Source: Acanthornis magna
Lineage: Eukaryota; Chordata; Aves; Passeriformes; Acanthizidae
NCBI GenBank assembly: GCA_036785705.1
Contig: JAWUZG010000052.1
Location: 1,736,001-1,800,000 of the forward strand
Length of the DNA: 64,000 bases
Direction of reading: 5' to 3'
Positions 25,351 to 37,793 of this stretch are shown here, one piece after another. Under the pieces are notes generated by a model. It was not told the DNA's origin. It made no database searches and saw only the letters and a list, made by a program, of their open reading frames with translations. Position numbers and translations under genes: made by a program. Every line of letters starts with the position of its first letter. Within the stretch, counting starts at the first letter, position 1.

Positions 25351-27978
25351 TTGTGAAGGTTGAAGATGATCTTGTGATTTGTTGATTTAGAATCTCTGGC
25401 CAAATACATGCTTGATGGGATGGACTCTGAGGAGGGCATGGAGAGGGTCTTAGTGCTGAAGAACATCTGTTACTGAATACTCCTGGGGGAAGCTGGTGAC
25501 AGAATCGAGAGGATATGACATACTGCAGAGACTAAAAGTAACAGATGGGAGTTGTGAGGAAGAAAAAAGTCAGATGCCAAAGGCAAAAAGAACAGAAAAA
25601 TAAAGAAAAGCAATAGTTTTAAACTGCCAAAATGCCCAATCAGCTCTAGTTCCCAGCTCTGTCAGATAGTTTAAATCCAATTCCCAGTGTCAAAGCTGAA
25701 GTGGAATCTGCTCAGTGCTCAGCATTACTTTTCATTAAAGAAAGTGGCTGCTGGGAGTACAAGTTGCAAGCAGGCTTTGGAGGAGAAGACGAGCAGGGAG
25801 AGGATCAAGGAAATCTCAGAGTGAGAGACAGAGAGGGCTAGGAAAAAGAAGGCCTGATTTTCCTCTCACTTAAAGCCATTTTACGTGTAAAAACCCAGCT
25901 GATTTCAGAATACCTGCCCCACATTTTCAGCAGTGTAAGAACATGAGACCAACTAGGTTCCCAGGTAATGCATTTTATAATATGTACCATCCATGTATTC
26001 TTTTATCTGGCTTTTTTTTTAGCCATTTTATTTTTTATTTGCAGAAAAGAAAGAGTAAATATATTGCTTTAAAAAAACAAACAGAATAAACCAAACATTC
26101 CTCAGAGTTCACATTCACAGATCACTTATGATGGTATAATAACTAGGTTCTGAATTTGGAATAATATTATATATATGTGATGACATATGGCAACAAGTAT
26201 GTTTATTAGCATGTCTCCCTCCCAACCCCTGTAATTCTTGTCATAATGTGGTGACCGTCAAATTTCTCATTCTGCCTTGTCTAACAAGAATGTACTTTCA
26301 GTAGAGAGGTCCAGGCAGTATCAGAAATTTTGAGATAGATGTTATATGGTCAGACAACCCAGCTGAACCAGTTTTAAGACAAACATTTTGTATGATGCTT
26401 GCTGATTGATCAGCCAAGTACTCTACAATCTTAAAGGAGGCTTTGTTTACATGTGAAAGCATGAAAATTACTATCAGGCAAAAATATATATCAACACTGT
26501 GTTGCCTGGCCCCTGACAGTTGAGGCTATGGCCAATATATTACACAGAGATGTACATTTTGTAATGCTTTCATTTAAAAGGTTTAAGCTGTTTCCAAGGG
26601 GACTGCACCAGCTCCCAGACAAACAGCCGCTTGACAGCTCTCCTAGTGCTCAAAGCTCTCATGCAATTTTGTTCAATACACAAAGTGCCAGAGTGAAGGA
26701 AATTGCTGTTCCTCATCTGATGTTAAGTGATTGGCTTTCTATCTTCATTAAATGTGTGCTACTTGATGCCGCAAAGACATTTTACCTTGTCCTGGAACGT
26801 GAACTTTAGCAGCTTTTTGAAATACCCAGAAGGGCTCTGTGGAAATAAGAAGGAAAATCCTAAGTCCTGCCTGCCTATGCCCTTACCCCTGTTAAATCGA
26901 TCAGAGATTGGACAGATCAGATGTTGTCTCACTAGATGTACTGAGTTAGTCTTAAAAGTTGCTTTCAGAATTCAAATAAGATTCTATTCCCAAAGACCCC
27001 CAATCTCATCTGGAAAGGTGAATTAGGAATGGAGGAAAAGAAAAAAAAGAGTAGAAAAGAAAAAAAGGTTTTGTCTGTGATGCGAGCATTTATATATGAT
27101 TGATTACAAAATTAAGGCAGTACCAGGGAAACACTGGTGGTGTTTGTGACTGTAGATTTCCCTGGCTCACTACAGTGCCAGGTGCCCTCCTTCTTCATTA
27201 ATTCCAATGAAAATCGTGATACATAGATTCGTGAAAAATGGGGTTCAGCTGTTTGAGAAACAAGCATCCACTTCTTTCTCTCCCCCCTATATTTTTAATA
27301 ATGAAGAGCTGCTGCATCTCTCAAAGCCTGAAAACACAATTGTGCTGTTGAAAGCCACTATAATGAGATCTCTGTTTGAGAGTCAGGTCTGATCAAATAA
27401 TAGGCCTTCCCTGTTTGTGTTTAAGGATGGGTAAACAACGTCGAAGAGAAACCTAACCAGAAGAAATTGCATGAACTTCTTACATTCATGCAGCTGTTTT
27501 GTTCCACTGCTATTTAGAGCTTTACTGGCCTGTGGCTGGACTGAAGTCTGATACAAAGCCACTACTTATTTATGAAGAAAGGTGACTATTTATCCTGCTG
27601 AAAACTCAGACACTAGAGAAAAACTGAAAACTGCAAGAGCATTATGCTCTGTGGACAATATAACCACCCTTGAAAGACTGGATAGATGGTGGCATTATGG
27701 TTTCTCATCCATTCCTTCCCATACTCCCTGAACAGCAAATGCCCATGTGTAAAAGGGATAGAAGAGTGAAGGCATCATTACTGGGAAAATTGGTACTTTG
27801 GGCAGAATGAGGAATAGCCTATTCTAGTCAAGCACGAGGGGACAAATTTGCATTGAGAAATCCCAGGAACAGAGCGGTGCCAGCATCCTAGTGGAAATGA
27901 CCAAGCATCTTCCTAGTGGAAATGGGGAGTACTGTAATGCTTTATGACCCACTAGAGAAGATTCACTTATGTCAGAGG
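25351..27978. other. unique interval with candidate conserved noncoding DNA, no gene seen
   Basis: No exon or repeat is recognised. The stretches 26520-26830 and 27080-27400 are notable as compositionally balanced unique sequence with no simple repeats. Frames of 93-99 codons here overlap in different phases and show no domain. Confidence 0.5.
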
Positions 27979-28073
27979 AGCATGGTTTAGTGGTGGACTT
28001 AACAGAGCTGGATTACCAGTTGGATTCGATGATCTCTGCAGTCTTTTCCAACCTAAGTGATTCTATGATTCTG
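27979..28073 (+). mobile_element. CR1 LINE 3' end fragment
   Basis: Reads 'agcatggtttagtggtggac', 'ggattaccagttggattcga', 'tgatctctgcagtcttttcc' and ends 'agtgattctatgattctg'. It belongs to the 3' type with 'catggtttagtggtggactt' and is heavily 5'-truncated. Confidence 0.9.
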
Positions 28074-30499
28074 CATATGTTGGTATGCAAGCATTCTGTT
28101 CCATCCCCAGAAAATGTTCCAGCCTGCACAGTCTACATCAGCTGAGCAGGAAAATCATAATAAACTCGCAAGCTGTGGAGCTCTTCCATCTCAGGGATGA
28201 GGTGAACATTCTCCAGAGGCTTTCTGTGCATTTGAAGACCTTTCCAGGTGGCTCCACATGATTTACCAAAATGAGTAACTCAACATCCAGCTAAAACTTA
28301 GCATTGGAAGATTTTGGGGGACAGACTCCTCTCACTCTGACTTTGAACGCTTAAGTGACCCGCTAAATTAAAAGCATTATCCTTCTGTGCAATGGAAATA
28401 ATTTAGTGATAGATAAGGTGCTTCTGTTCGCTGGCTAAAAAGACAATCTAGAACAACTAAACTTTTATCATAATTGCAACAGTTACAATTAAAAAATTAC
28501 ACAGAAGGAAATCTGATTCTTCCTTTTGCAAGACAGGATTTCCTCTAGGTATCAACTACTGTGCTTCTGAAACCAACTCTTGTAAATTTTTAGCTCCCCT
28601 ACCTGGTCTACCTTGTGCCATAATCATGAAACCAGACACAAGAAATCCTACTTTTTAAAAGGTGAAAATACTCAGGAGTAAAAATTAACTGAATGTTCAG
28701 ATTAATGATTTTCCAGTTCCACAAAAGCCGTATCACTTAGGGGAGCGTATAATGGTGCTGATCACATTTTGACAACAGTGGCCCAGGAATTCTTTGTGAA
28801 GGAACAACTGACTTCTCTCTTTTCCTTTTTAAGAAATGGTAATTCAAACAAATAGCTGATGGGTTTTTATTTAAATCTTAGATGTCTATTAATATATATA
28901 TGGAAAAATGATACTTAGAAGTTTGAGAGCTTTCTGTCTTAGGTGTGTCAGAGGGACTGGCTATAGCAGAAAGAATGATGTTTTCCCAATGTAAGTTGCA
29001 CAGGAATGGGGATAAACAACCGATCTACTTGGAAACACAATTCCAGTAGCAGTTGTTTGCAGTTATGAATGTACAATCCTATCTTTATATTCCACATGTA
29101 GACATAAATTGTCAGCCTTGCTCTGCACTTACCCATATGTCATACCTGTGAAATATTTTATTATATACACAAAACCATGTTTCACTTTCTATGGGCCAGT
29201 ATTTCCATGCAGATCTGACATCAAGGGGGGTGCTGTGCTACACTCTTATTATGTCGTCTATCAAGAAGCTCAACCAGTGCCTTTCAGCATGCAGAACTGG
29301 GCAACAGCCCCTTCCACTCTAATCTTGAGACAAAGAGCAAGGCACACAGTCTTTCTCCCCATTTCCCTGCTATTAAATGAGGGAACCAGCTGTTTCTTCC
29401 ACAGGGTGGTGAATGTTTGTAAAGTTTTCAAACAAGTATATGAAATTATTAATGAAGAACATAAATATTAATGGTTTGATTTAAGATAGCAATAATCTGT
29501 CTTTCTTTAAAACATTATACTATTCTCCATCACCACAGCATCTGAAAAAGAACCAAACCATGTAATATTTCATGAGCAACGAAGAGAAATAGAAAAGTTC
29601 TGTGACTTCTTCATGCTGCTATGGCTTTTCTCTTTGGTAATAATTCTTTGGTTTTAGAAGGGAGAGTTTTCCATTTTTGCTCTTACTTTGATTTGTGGTT
29701 TTGATGATTGATTGATTTTTCTGTGTAACTGATTTTATTTTGCTGTTATTTGATTTACTGAAGTCAGTGAAGTAAGGGCTAGAGGCCATGTCTGCATTCT
29801 GAGCAAACTTCATGTTATGTTGGAAGGATTTTTTTGAGAGTGTGAACTAGACATTTATAACACCTGTGCAAATGTAGTTCTCCATCAGTCAAGATTTTGC
29901 ATTGGTACGATGGAGAAATTGTTACAGTTATTAATAGCAGTGCAAAACCAAAGGATGGAGACATTATTTATCAGATAAATTAGATGGAACAGACTGCAGA
30001 GCATTGCAACCAGAAACAATGCTGCAAAACAGGTGTAAAATAGGGTTGAATCTAACCCTTTTGCTCCCTTGTGCAATGTTAACTATGCTTTGCGGCTGGG
30101 AAGATATGCCCAAGGTTTTGCCCTGTCTGTGCTGATGGAGAAGGGTGACATCTCATCCCACTTGTGAGGACTCATCTCAAGAATGATGTTCTCACAGGGG
30201 TTGGGCTAAATCCAGCTTCACCTACAGAGGTAATTTAAACACACAAAACCATCCATAAGCACTGAGGCCAACTGGCACAGAGCAGTGAGTGACTAAGTCT
30301 TAGTCTCCAAAACAACACAGATGCAGAAAAAGAGACTGATGGGAATGAGCTCTGGTCTTTTTTCTAGTTTCTGACCCAGACTGAAGTATTACTTGGGAGA
30401 GCACCAGTTGACACAGGCAAATACCATATCACAGATGCTTCTAACAATGCAACTACAGAAATGACTGTATTGTAGTGCCTAGGACTGTTCCCAGACACT
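28074..30499. other. unique DNA, no gene seen
   Basis: No repeat family or exon is recognised. The 120-codon plus frame at 29109-29471 has no recognisable motif. Confidence 0.55.
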
Positions 30500-30586
30500 G
30501 TTTAATTTACTTCTTGGATATAGTCTTCATATTCTCATCTGTGAGATGAGCTCTAACATCTACTGTAGAGGAAAAAAAAAAAAAAA
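30500..30586 (+). repeat. possible MIR-like scrap followed by poly(A)
   Basis: The segment 'tcttcatattctcatctgtg' followed by 'agatgagctctaacatctac' resembles the MIR block 'agtttcctcatctgtaaaat' then 'ggggataataatacctac'. A run of 15 A residues lies at 30572-30586. The similarity is short and could be coincidental. Confidence 0.3.
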
Positions 30587-31473
30587 TTATTCAGTACATG
30601 CCCTAACTATGCCAGTGCAGGAAAGTCTGGGAATATTAAAGTAGTTGCCAAACAGTAATGCACAATTTTTTAATTATTCAGAACCACTCTGCCATTGTCA
30701 CAGAGAAAAGACAAGAGCTTGGCAGAGAAAAATGAGATTAAAAGCCCACCACGATTAGCAAAACCAAGAGGGAATTTGGAATCACCAGGTGTTTCTTTCC
30801 AGATGTTGTCTCTGATGATGTTATTGAGTGGGTTTAACTCCTGAGCCAAAGGATAAATGTGAAAGCTAGTGTTCTGTACATATGCTTATCTGCACCTTTT
30901 TAGTACAAACAGCACAATTCAAGCAGAGGAGGTTAATGATTTCCCACACAATGTAATCTAGTTTATAGATCTGTATAAATGTTTTATGGTAACACTTGAT
31001 TATGTGATGTCCCAAATGATTTATCAAAGAAGCTGATGTAAAAGACCAGCAAGAAGTGCTGGGGAATTAACTGTCTCATTCTTTCTGGGGAACAAACAAA
31101 TACTCAGAGCCCTCAGGAAACTTGGAACATGTCTGGTGCAGAAAAAAGCTTGTAATCTGTTTGCATTTGATGACTCTCCTTAGTTGCAGGTAGTAGTGAT
31201 AAATTCACAATTTGTACCAAGTAGAAAGAGGAGCAGGAGAGGTGCAGTACACATTAAAGTTGTTTAATCACCTACAGAATACAGTGTCTGCAAAGCAGGT
31301 TTTCCTCACTATGCTTTACTGCTCAAACTGGCAGGAAAAAAAAAGGAAAAGCAGGCTGCATAATGGACTTTAAAATGATGAAATAGCAAAATACTAGGAA
31401 TAGAATGTCAAATAAAAAATGCAGATTACCTGGGAGAAGTGTATCATCCAACTTCCATTTTTCTGAAATCGAA
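30587..31473. other. unique DNA, no gene seen
   Basis: Nothing recognisable. An A-run near 31331 is the only simple sequence. Confidence 0.55.
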
Positions 31474-31884
31474 AGTGTCTGTCCAGAGAAGGGCAATAAA
31501 GCTCGTGAGCTGGGGGTGTCTAGTCTGGAGAAAAAGAGGCTCAGAAGAGACTTCATCACTGTCTACAACTGCCTGAAAGAAGGTTGTAGTCTGGTGGGGG
31601 TCAGTCTCCTCTCCCAGACAACCGGCAACAGGACAAGGGGAAAGGCCTCAAGGTGTGCCAGGGGAGGGTCTTGAGGGATATTAGGAAAAATTTCTTCATG
31701 GAAAGAGTGGCTAAGCATTGGAAGAGGCTACCCAGGGAAGTGGTGGAGTCACCGTCCCTGGAAGTGTTAAAAAGAGTAGACATGGAACTTTGCAAGATGG
31801 TTTTGTGGGCATGGTGCTATTCAGTCAAAGGTTGGACTTGATGATCTTGGAGGTCTTTTTCAACCTTGAAGACTCCACGATCAC
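31474..31884 (+). mobile_element. CR1 LINE fragment, long 3' segment
   Basis: One of the longer CR1 copies. It opens with 'gtccagagaagggcaataaa', continues 'ctagtctggagaaaaagagg', 'agacttcatcactgtctaca', 'gggggtcagtctcctctccc', 'attaggaaaaatttcttcat', 'acccagggaagtggtggagt' and ends 'acttgatgatcttggaggtc' plus a decayed tail. Compared with the usual CR1 order, a block between 'gctcgtgagctggggg' and 'tctagtctggag' is shortened, indicating an internal deletion. Confidence 0.93.
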
Positions 31885-34874
31885 AAAAGACTGGTAGTCA
31901 GGACTGTCCCCCTAACCCAGGTTACCAAAACACAATGTGCATCTGTGTTACTTTCTGTGTGAGCTGAGTCTATGAGTGACGAGCTCCCCTAAGCTCCTAA
32001 TGAACTTCTATGGAGGAAAGCACATGTCAAAGACGGTCCAGGGATCAGGATGTTGTTCTTTTAAGCACTTCAGCAACACTAGGATGATCCACTGCTCATA
32101 TGGTGATACAAACTTTCTTTTGACCTTTGGTATCCATGAAACCGGCTTTTACAGTCTTATTTTGTGCATAAACAAGGGTAATCTTAGTTTTCCTCTAAAC
32201 AATGAGCTGTAAGTACGTAGAATAAAGAAACAGCTTACAACTGTTCCTGAAGAAATTTTCTATTCTGACAGTGCATGTGCTGGCTGCATTCTTTTACTAG
32301 TCCAAGACAGCCACTATTAAAAGGATGGTCTATTCCCACCTGGCCAATTCCATAATTCCAATGCACAGTCTCGGGAATATCTGCCATTGAAGAAGCAAAT
32401 GAATGGGCACAAAAGAAACAGAGTAATGTCTGGGATCTGATCTTTTATGTAAAATACTATTATAAGCGAGTAAGTGGGAATCGATGCAATATTCCGACAA
32501 GAATCAGAAATTATTTTTGGCGAAGGATTTGCAAACAAGGCTGAAAACTTGACTGTTGTGTGATGCAACTGAGCTAGAAGACTCAACAGTTTATTTCTCA
32601 GAGCTGTTGCAAGATGAAGATCTATTTCTGACTTGAAAGGCCAAAGGTGGCACACATATTGGCATGTCACTGAACACAATTCTGGAGCATAAGCTGCTCA
32701 CTGAACAGAGAGGATTTTATCTACATCATATTTACAGCTGATGCAGTATTCCCTTTCTGGCTGTGAACTGTGATCTCACAGCTCTAGTTCTTGGAAAGGT
32801 ACAAGGCATTATGGATCTGTAAGAGAACTGGAAAAAAATGTAAAAGATGACCAAAAATATGCTGCATCAATCCTTAATGAGAAAATATTTGATCAGAAGC
32901 TGCTCAAAGAAATACGCTTAAAAAACTGTTAAACAGTTTGTTGGAAATCACAGCCCCAAATGGCTATCTTCAAAGCAGAATTCCAGACCCCTATTTGAAT
33001 CTATGTGCTTTTGTATATGTTTTTGTACACATACACTTATATGTATATTTATATGTATAGCTATAAATAAATAGTAGGAAAAGGCTGCTTCACTAATATG
33101 ATGAATGATAATTAATGTTTACAAAAGACAAGAATTTGTGGCTCAGGCTTGGAACCAAGCCACACTGGTTCAGTGTAAATTAGTAGTTGCATGCCAGGAG
33201 AGAGCTGGTCTGCTAAGACGTTTGCAGTGTTTTATTGCCTGGATTAATTAATGCTAATGGTTAAAAGAATGATAATCTACTTGCTTCCAAGACAGTCAGG
33301 CAATCTTCCCTGCTCAATGGAGTGTTAGAAGTTGAAATATTTGAGGCACCTAAGAGGCCAATAAGAAGATTTATACAGGTCAATGCTTGAGCTTCCCACT
33401 CCTGGAAATTTGTTATTAGAAGGTTTCCTGGAGCTCAAGTGTATATTATGGATTCCTAATGGACTTTTATTATTCTGTAATTTCTATGAATTTAAGGTTC
33501 TTCAAAAAAACGCATTAAATTTTTTTTTTAAGCTTTCACTTTTTAATGCATTATACATATGGTTGAGGTTTAGTTGTCATTTTCTATTTTGATCACTTTT
33601 GTACACAATCAGTCATTTCAAGTCCTCGCCCAAAGTGCCACTACATAACAACCATTTTCATTCTCCTAATATATATTTAAATTTTTTATTAAGCTGTTAA
33701 TCTTTCATTTCAAAACAGCACTGGGTGTGTTCAATGAAAGACCAAATCCATTTTGTTTTCCTTTTGGTATGACAGCTAACCCTTCTCTTAGACTTCCAGC
33801 TCTTGGAAATAGACATGAAGATCAAAGAGGATCTGAGAAACGGAATCATTCATTAAATCAAGTATTTTAAAAAATTGAGTCAGAGATAAAAACAAGCATC
33901 TTATGAAAGAGGACTCAAAAATGTTGGAGTGATATCATAAATAAAGATTCTACCATTCTGTTCTTGTGGCTTCTTTATATCAATAGATACTTCTTTTCTA
34001 CAGAATAAAATTTTCACAATTATTATTTAGATAAATATCGTAGGGAATATCTCTACAACACTGTTTAAAAGAAGACTAAAGACACCCTAATAATAAAGAA
34101 CTTGTCACTTTAAGGATTGGAAAATGGGTGAATAACTGAATTAGAAACTGAAGAGTTACATGTCACTGCTATATAAATGCTCCTCAAGGATTTTTTTTTG
34201 TTATTTACTGAAAATAGTCTTTGTTAATTGGGTGTAATCATTAAATAGTTACATAAATATAAGTCTATTAAGAAAAAGAAAGTATTTATATTCCTTATAT
34301 TTTCCAAATAGTACTGCTGCTCCTATTATGTGACAATGTCAACTAAGCCAAAAACATAATGTTCCTTTAAATATTTCTTAGAGAGAAAGTTTTCTTTTCT
34401 TGAGGATTGATCCCCTTCATGACAACAACTCAACACAGCTCTGCATCTTTAATCTCAGAAGTATGAGACAGGTGTGGAAAATATTTCTTGGCATGGAACA
34501 TTATGCTTGTAAGTTCCCTGAATCTTTAATTTATTTCCTTCTAGCAGCTGGTGTAGTAGATTTGTAAACCATTCCTGTAACTTTCTTGGATGAAAATCTT
34601 ATACCCCTTCAAGGACACCCACAAGTCATGTGTAGACTTGACAGGGGAGGCTGTCAGATTCTTGATAGTATTTTCAGTCCCTTTAGTTTTATCCTCTGAG
34701 AAACAGTCTTTGTTATCCAAGAGTGGCTACTGAGTACACGTTTTGACTGGCACCAATTCAGGCACTGCTCTTTTCACTGATGCTAGCTGGTTTAGATATC
34801 AGCCTACACTTTCAGAAGCAGGGTCTCAAAACAGAGTCTAAAAATGACTCTGGTAACCACATACACTCATCATT
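31885..34874. other. unique DNA, no gene seen
   Basis: About 3 kb of AT-rich sequence without a recognisable repeat family or exon. There is a TA/TG-rich alternating patch near 33020-33070. The 120-codon minus frame at 32317-32679 has no recognisable domain. Confidence 0.55.
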
Positions 34875-34990
34875 TAAAGCCAGAAGAGAATGTGAGATCA
34901 TTTTGTGCAACTGCATGTATGTCACAAGCCATTACACTTAAGCATTACACCTTATTAATTTCAAAAATTCAGTCTGACTACACTGTGTAG
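34875..34990 (-). mobile_element. ancient CR1 3' end relic
   Basis: The run 'agccagaagagaatgtgaga' then 'tcattttgtgcaactgcatg' then 'tgtcacaagccattacactt' parallels, in order, the complement of the 3' end of older sauropsid CR1 types: 'ggccagaagggaccattgtg', 'atcatctagtctgacctcct', 'ataacacaggccatagaact'. 'ttacaccttattaa' continues the pattern. Divergence is high and the subfamily uncertain. Confidence 0.5.
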
Positions 34991-36894
34991 ATGCAGATTC
35001 ATCCTATATAACACAAGGCATCCAGTGAAATGCCCACCTTGGATCCTTTGTGGACAAGAATCTATGGAAAAAAAAATAATCCCTCAAGAGGGCAAATCGG
35101 ATCAGGATATGAGCTCTCCCTGTGAAGAACTCCTCTTCATGCACACAAGGATGGCCTTGAACTTTAAAAAATGCCGGAGAGTTTTAATTACTATTTCTAT
35201 AACCCTGTGACTATTCATGTGGCAAAAGCCAAAGAACATCAGGAAATTAAGGAATAAACAGAAAACAGAGAAATAAAAGTATTATTATATCATTGAATAA
35301 AGTCCCAGTCTGTCCAATTCTTGCATATAAAGAGCAGATTAACAAACAGCAGAACTTTCTATGACAAAAAGATCTGAAAAGTAGAAATTTTAAGGATGCA
35401 AAAGTATAGGCAAACTTGCCCATTAGGAACAACTAAATACGCTGAGGTTCTTCAGCTTGCCAGAGGCAGCTGAGAGAGACTGTGACTGAGACACCGTCTA
35501 GATATTTTCATGGCCCCATTCAATACCAGAGTTAGCTAACAGCAAATGAAGCCAGGTGGCCAGCTGAACCAAAGGGAAGGGATTTGTGTGCATGCGTGCC
35601 TCAGGGTCAAACCACAAGAACACAGCCATGCTGCACAGCATGTAGTTACGGTGTGGAACTCAGAAGTCTGATAAAATGAAATAAGGAGCATTTGTTGTCT
35701 AAGACTTCCATTCTCCAGAAGTTTTTAAACAAATCTCATAATTTAACTGCTGTGCTTCTTAAATAGGAAACCAATTGCTTATTTTAACTGTGCAAGAGGT
35801 ATAAATGACAAAAAATTAGAGGAACAAAAAACATTGACTTGCAGCTTCTGCAGCTCCGGGAACAGACGCTATGTACACACAGAATAGTAGCTCAGGAGTG
35901 ACGATGACTGTTGTTGGGCAAAGCAACATCTGTCTGAAAAAAAACATCTGGACTGCTGCAGCATTCAGTGAGGAGTAAAATTTGTCTTGAGGATTTTCCC
36001 TGTGGACCGGCAAAAATGCACTTTTTACATAGAATTGTTTTTGTAGCTGTCCAGTATAATTGTATCAGAAATTTTAAGGGTGCTACAAAGTGGCTATCAC
36101 AGATATTGTTTTAGGGAGTTTTGCCATTAGCATCACAGCAGCAATATTCAAAACACTTCCAAAATCCACTTAAGAACCAGACCACACCTCATATTTGAGA
36201 TCAATACAGAGAGACCTTCACACTTTCTCAGAATCCAAGGGTTTGGATTCTATTCCAGATATCCTCTGCTGCACTTGAGCCACAATTAAATGCTACATAA
36301 AGCTGTGATCCCACCCTCCCAGATATTCAAGCAGCAGCCTGACTGATACAGCTCATAAATTCAGAGTAGGGGGTGGCTGAAAAATGCTGCTTTCACCTGT
36401 CCAATGTGAATGCCACAATGAATGGGCATATGGTTAAAAAAATCAGAGACTGTTCTAACCTATACTTGCAACTGGATACAGGAAAAAATATGCCTTTCTG
36501 TTTTTAAAGAATTTTTTGTGTAACAGAAGTCATATGCCAGAATTGTAGCAGTTGTAACTGAGTTCCTATCAGCAAATTCTGTCTGATTTAAAAGAATACA
36601 GTAGTTCCATGGTTAGGAAACATAACCTCTGTGAATTCAATCAACATGTTTTTAAACATTTAGTGACATTAAAAAGAAAGTGCCTAGCTTTTGGGTATAT
36701 GAAGTACTGCAACCCCATAAAGTTTAAGCACTGGCAAGGAAAAAGAATAATTGATAAAGCAAACAGCTCAGCAGCTGGTTTAGTTGTGTTTATCAGCTAC
36801 TGGTGATGAGCATGATCCTACCTTGCATCCTTGCAGCTGCAAACAGAGAGGGCCTATAACATAAGGGTACTGGAACTACAGAGTGATATAAATG
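34991..36894. other. unique DNA, no gene seen
   Basis: No repeat family or exon is recognised. Frames are at most 65 codons. Confidence 0.55.
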
Positions 36895-37110
36895 GGAGAG
36901 AGATTGGATACTAGGAAAGTTTTTATCACTGAAATGGTGGTCAAGCATTAGAATAGGCTGCTCAGGGAAGTGGTGGACTCACAAGAGCATGAAGATATGG
37001 AACGTGGTTTAGGGACATGGTTTAGTGGTGGACTTGGCAGTGCTGGGTTAATGGTTGGACTAGGTGATCTCAGAAGTCTTTTCCAGCCCTCAGGATTCTA
37101 TCATTCTTTG
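36895..37110 (+). mobile_element. CR1 LINE fragment with 3' end
   Basis: Contains 'gattggatactaggaaagtt', 'taggctgctcagggaagtgg', 'tggactcacaagagcatgaa', 'gggacatggtttagtggtgg', 'acttggcagtgctgggttaa' and 'tggactaggtgatctcagaa', ending with a decayed 'gattctatcattctttg'. It is about 400 bp upstream of the solo LTR at 37510. Confidence 0.93.
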
Positions 37111-37503
37111 ATCCTGATATGTGCTGCAGTGTTTTCTGCACAGCATTGCATTAGTGATGAAAGATGCTGGATTGCAGCAAGATACCCCTATGTAATAATT
37201 CTGCAGCTCTCTGCAATTTAACTTGGTAAATGAGCAGCTCTCCTCTTTTGATCATCAGATGTTGAGTGCTGCCTAAGTAAGGAGTCCGTGTTTTCAGATT
37301 GATGACGTACCTGCTGAGATCAAACAGCAGAGTCACCTTTCAGATCTAACATCCAGAGACACTCCTGGTATGACAGAATTTACTCGTGCCCCTAGTGATG
37401 AAGGATTTGCATTCATCCAGCAGGAGGTGAAAGAAGACACCTCCTCATTATGTGCTAACATTCCTGTGATCCAGCAGCCCATGGGGAACCTTCCAGCTAC
37501 ACA
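37111..37503. other. unique DNA between CR1 and solo LTR
   Basis: Nothing recognisable. It ends with the left copy of the direct repeat that flanks the LTR. Confidence 0.55.
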
Positions 37504-37509
37504 CTTCAC
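37504..37509. repeat. left target-site duplication (cttcac)
   Basis: The six bases 'cttcac' immediately precede the TG of the LTR and recur immediately after its CA at 37788-37793. The match extends leftward to 10 bases (cacacttcac, 37500-37509 versus 37784-37793), partly because the LTR end itself reads 'caca'. Confidence 0.8.
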
Positions 37510-37787
37510 TGTAGTTGCATTGTTTTAGAAATCTTTCTCTTCTTTCTCAGGAGAATAGAGATAAGCTGCATTCTTGTACTTTTTTAATCTCTGTGTTTGG
37601 TATTAGGTGTTGTATAGCTGTGACCAATGGCTTTAGGAGGTGGATTCCCTGCTGACCAATAGTTGCCAGATTATTAATGGATATATAAAGAAGTTTTTGT
37701 AAATAAACTCTCTTCTTTCGCCATCTGAGGTTCATCTGCCTGCTTTCTCTGCCAGCTTCTGTGAATCTCGGGAAATCTAAAACCACA
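37510..37787 (+). mobile_element. solo LTR of an endogenous retrovirus, alpharetrovirus-like layout
   Basis: A 278-bp unit starts TGTAGTT and ends AACCACA, an inverted repeat matching at 6 of 7 positions with canonical TG...CA termini. It is bounded by a 6-bp duplication. Inside, in order: two CCAAT-type boxes (CCAAT at 37624-37628 and 37655-37659 approximately), a TATA box TATATAA (37682-37688), and AATAAA (37702-37707) only about 20 bases later. A 'tctcttctttcgccatctga' segment follows, likely the cap/R region. An AATAAA between TATA box and cap, with a very short R, is known from alpharetrovirus LTRs; assigning this copy to that group is inference. No internal viral sequence or second LTR was seen, so it is a solo LTR left by recombination. 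Confidence 0.85.
37682..37707 (+). promoter_or_regulatory. LTR TATA box and poly(A) signal
   Basis: TATATAA at 37682-37688 and AATAAA at 37702-37707 lie on the same strand within the solo LTR. Their tight spacing places the predicted start of transcription near 37710. Whether this promoter is still active cannot be judged. Confidence 0.7.
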
Positions 37788-37793
37788 CTTCAC
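37788..37793. repeat. right target-site duplication (cttcac)
   Basis: Exact copy of the six bases preceding the LTR. Six-base duplications are usual for alpharetrovirus-like and ERVK-type integrations. Confidence 0.8.
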
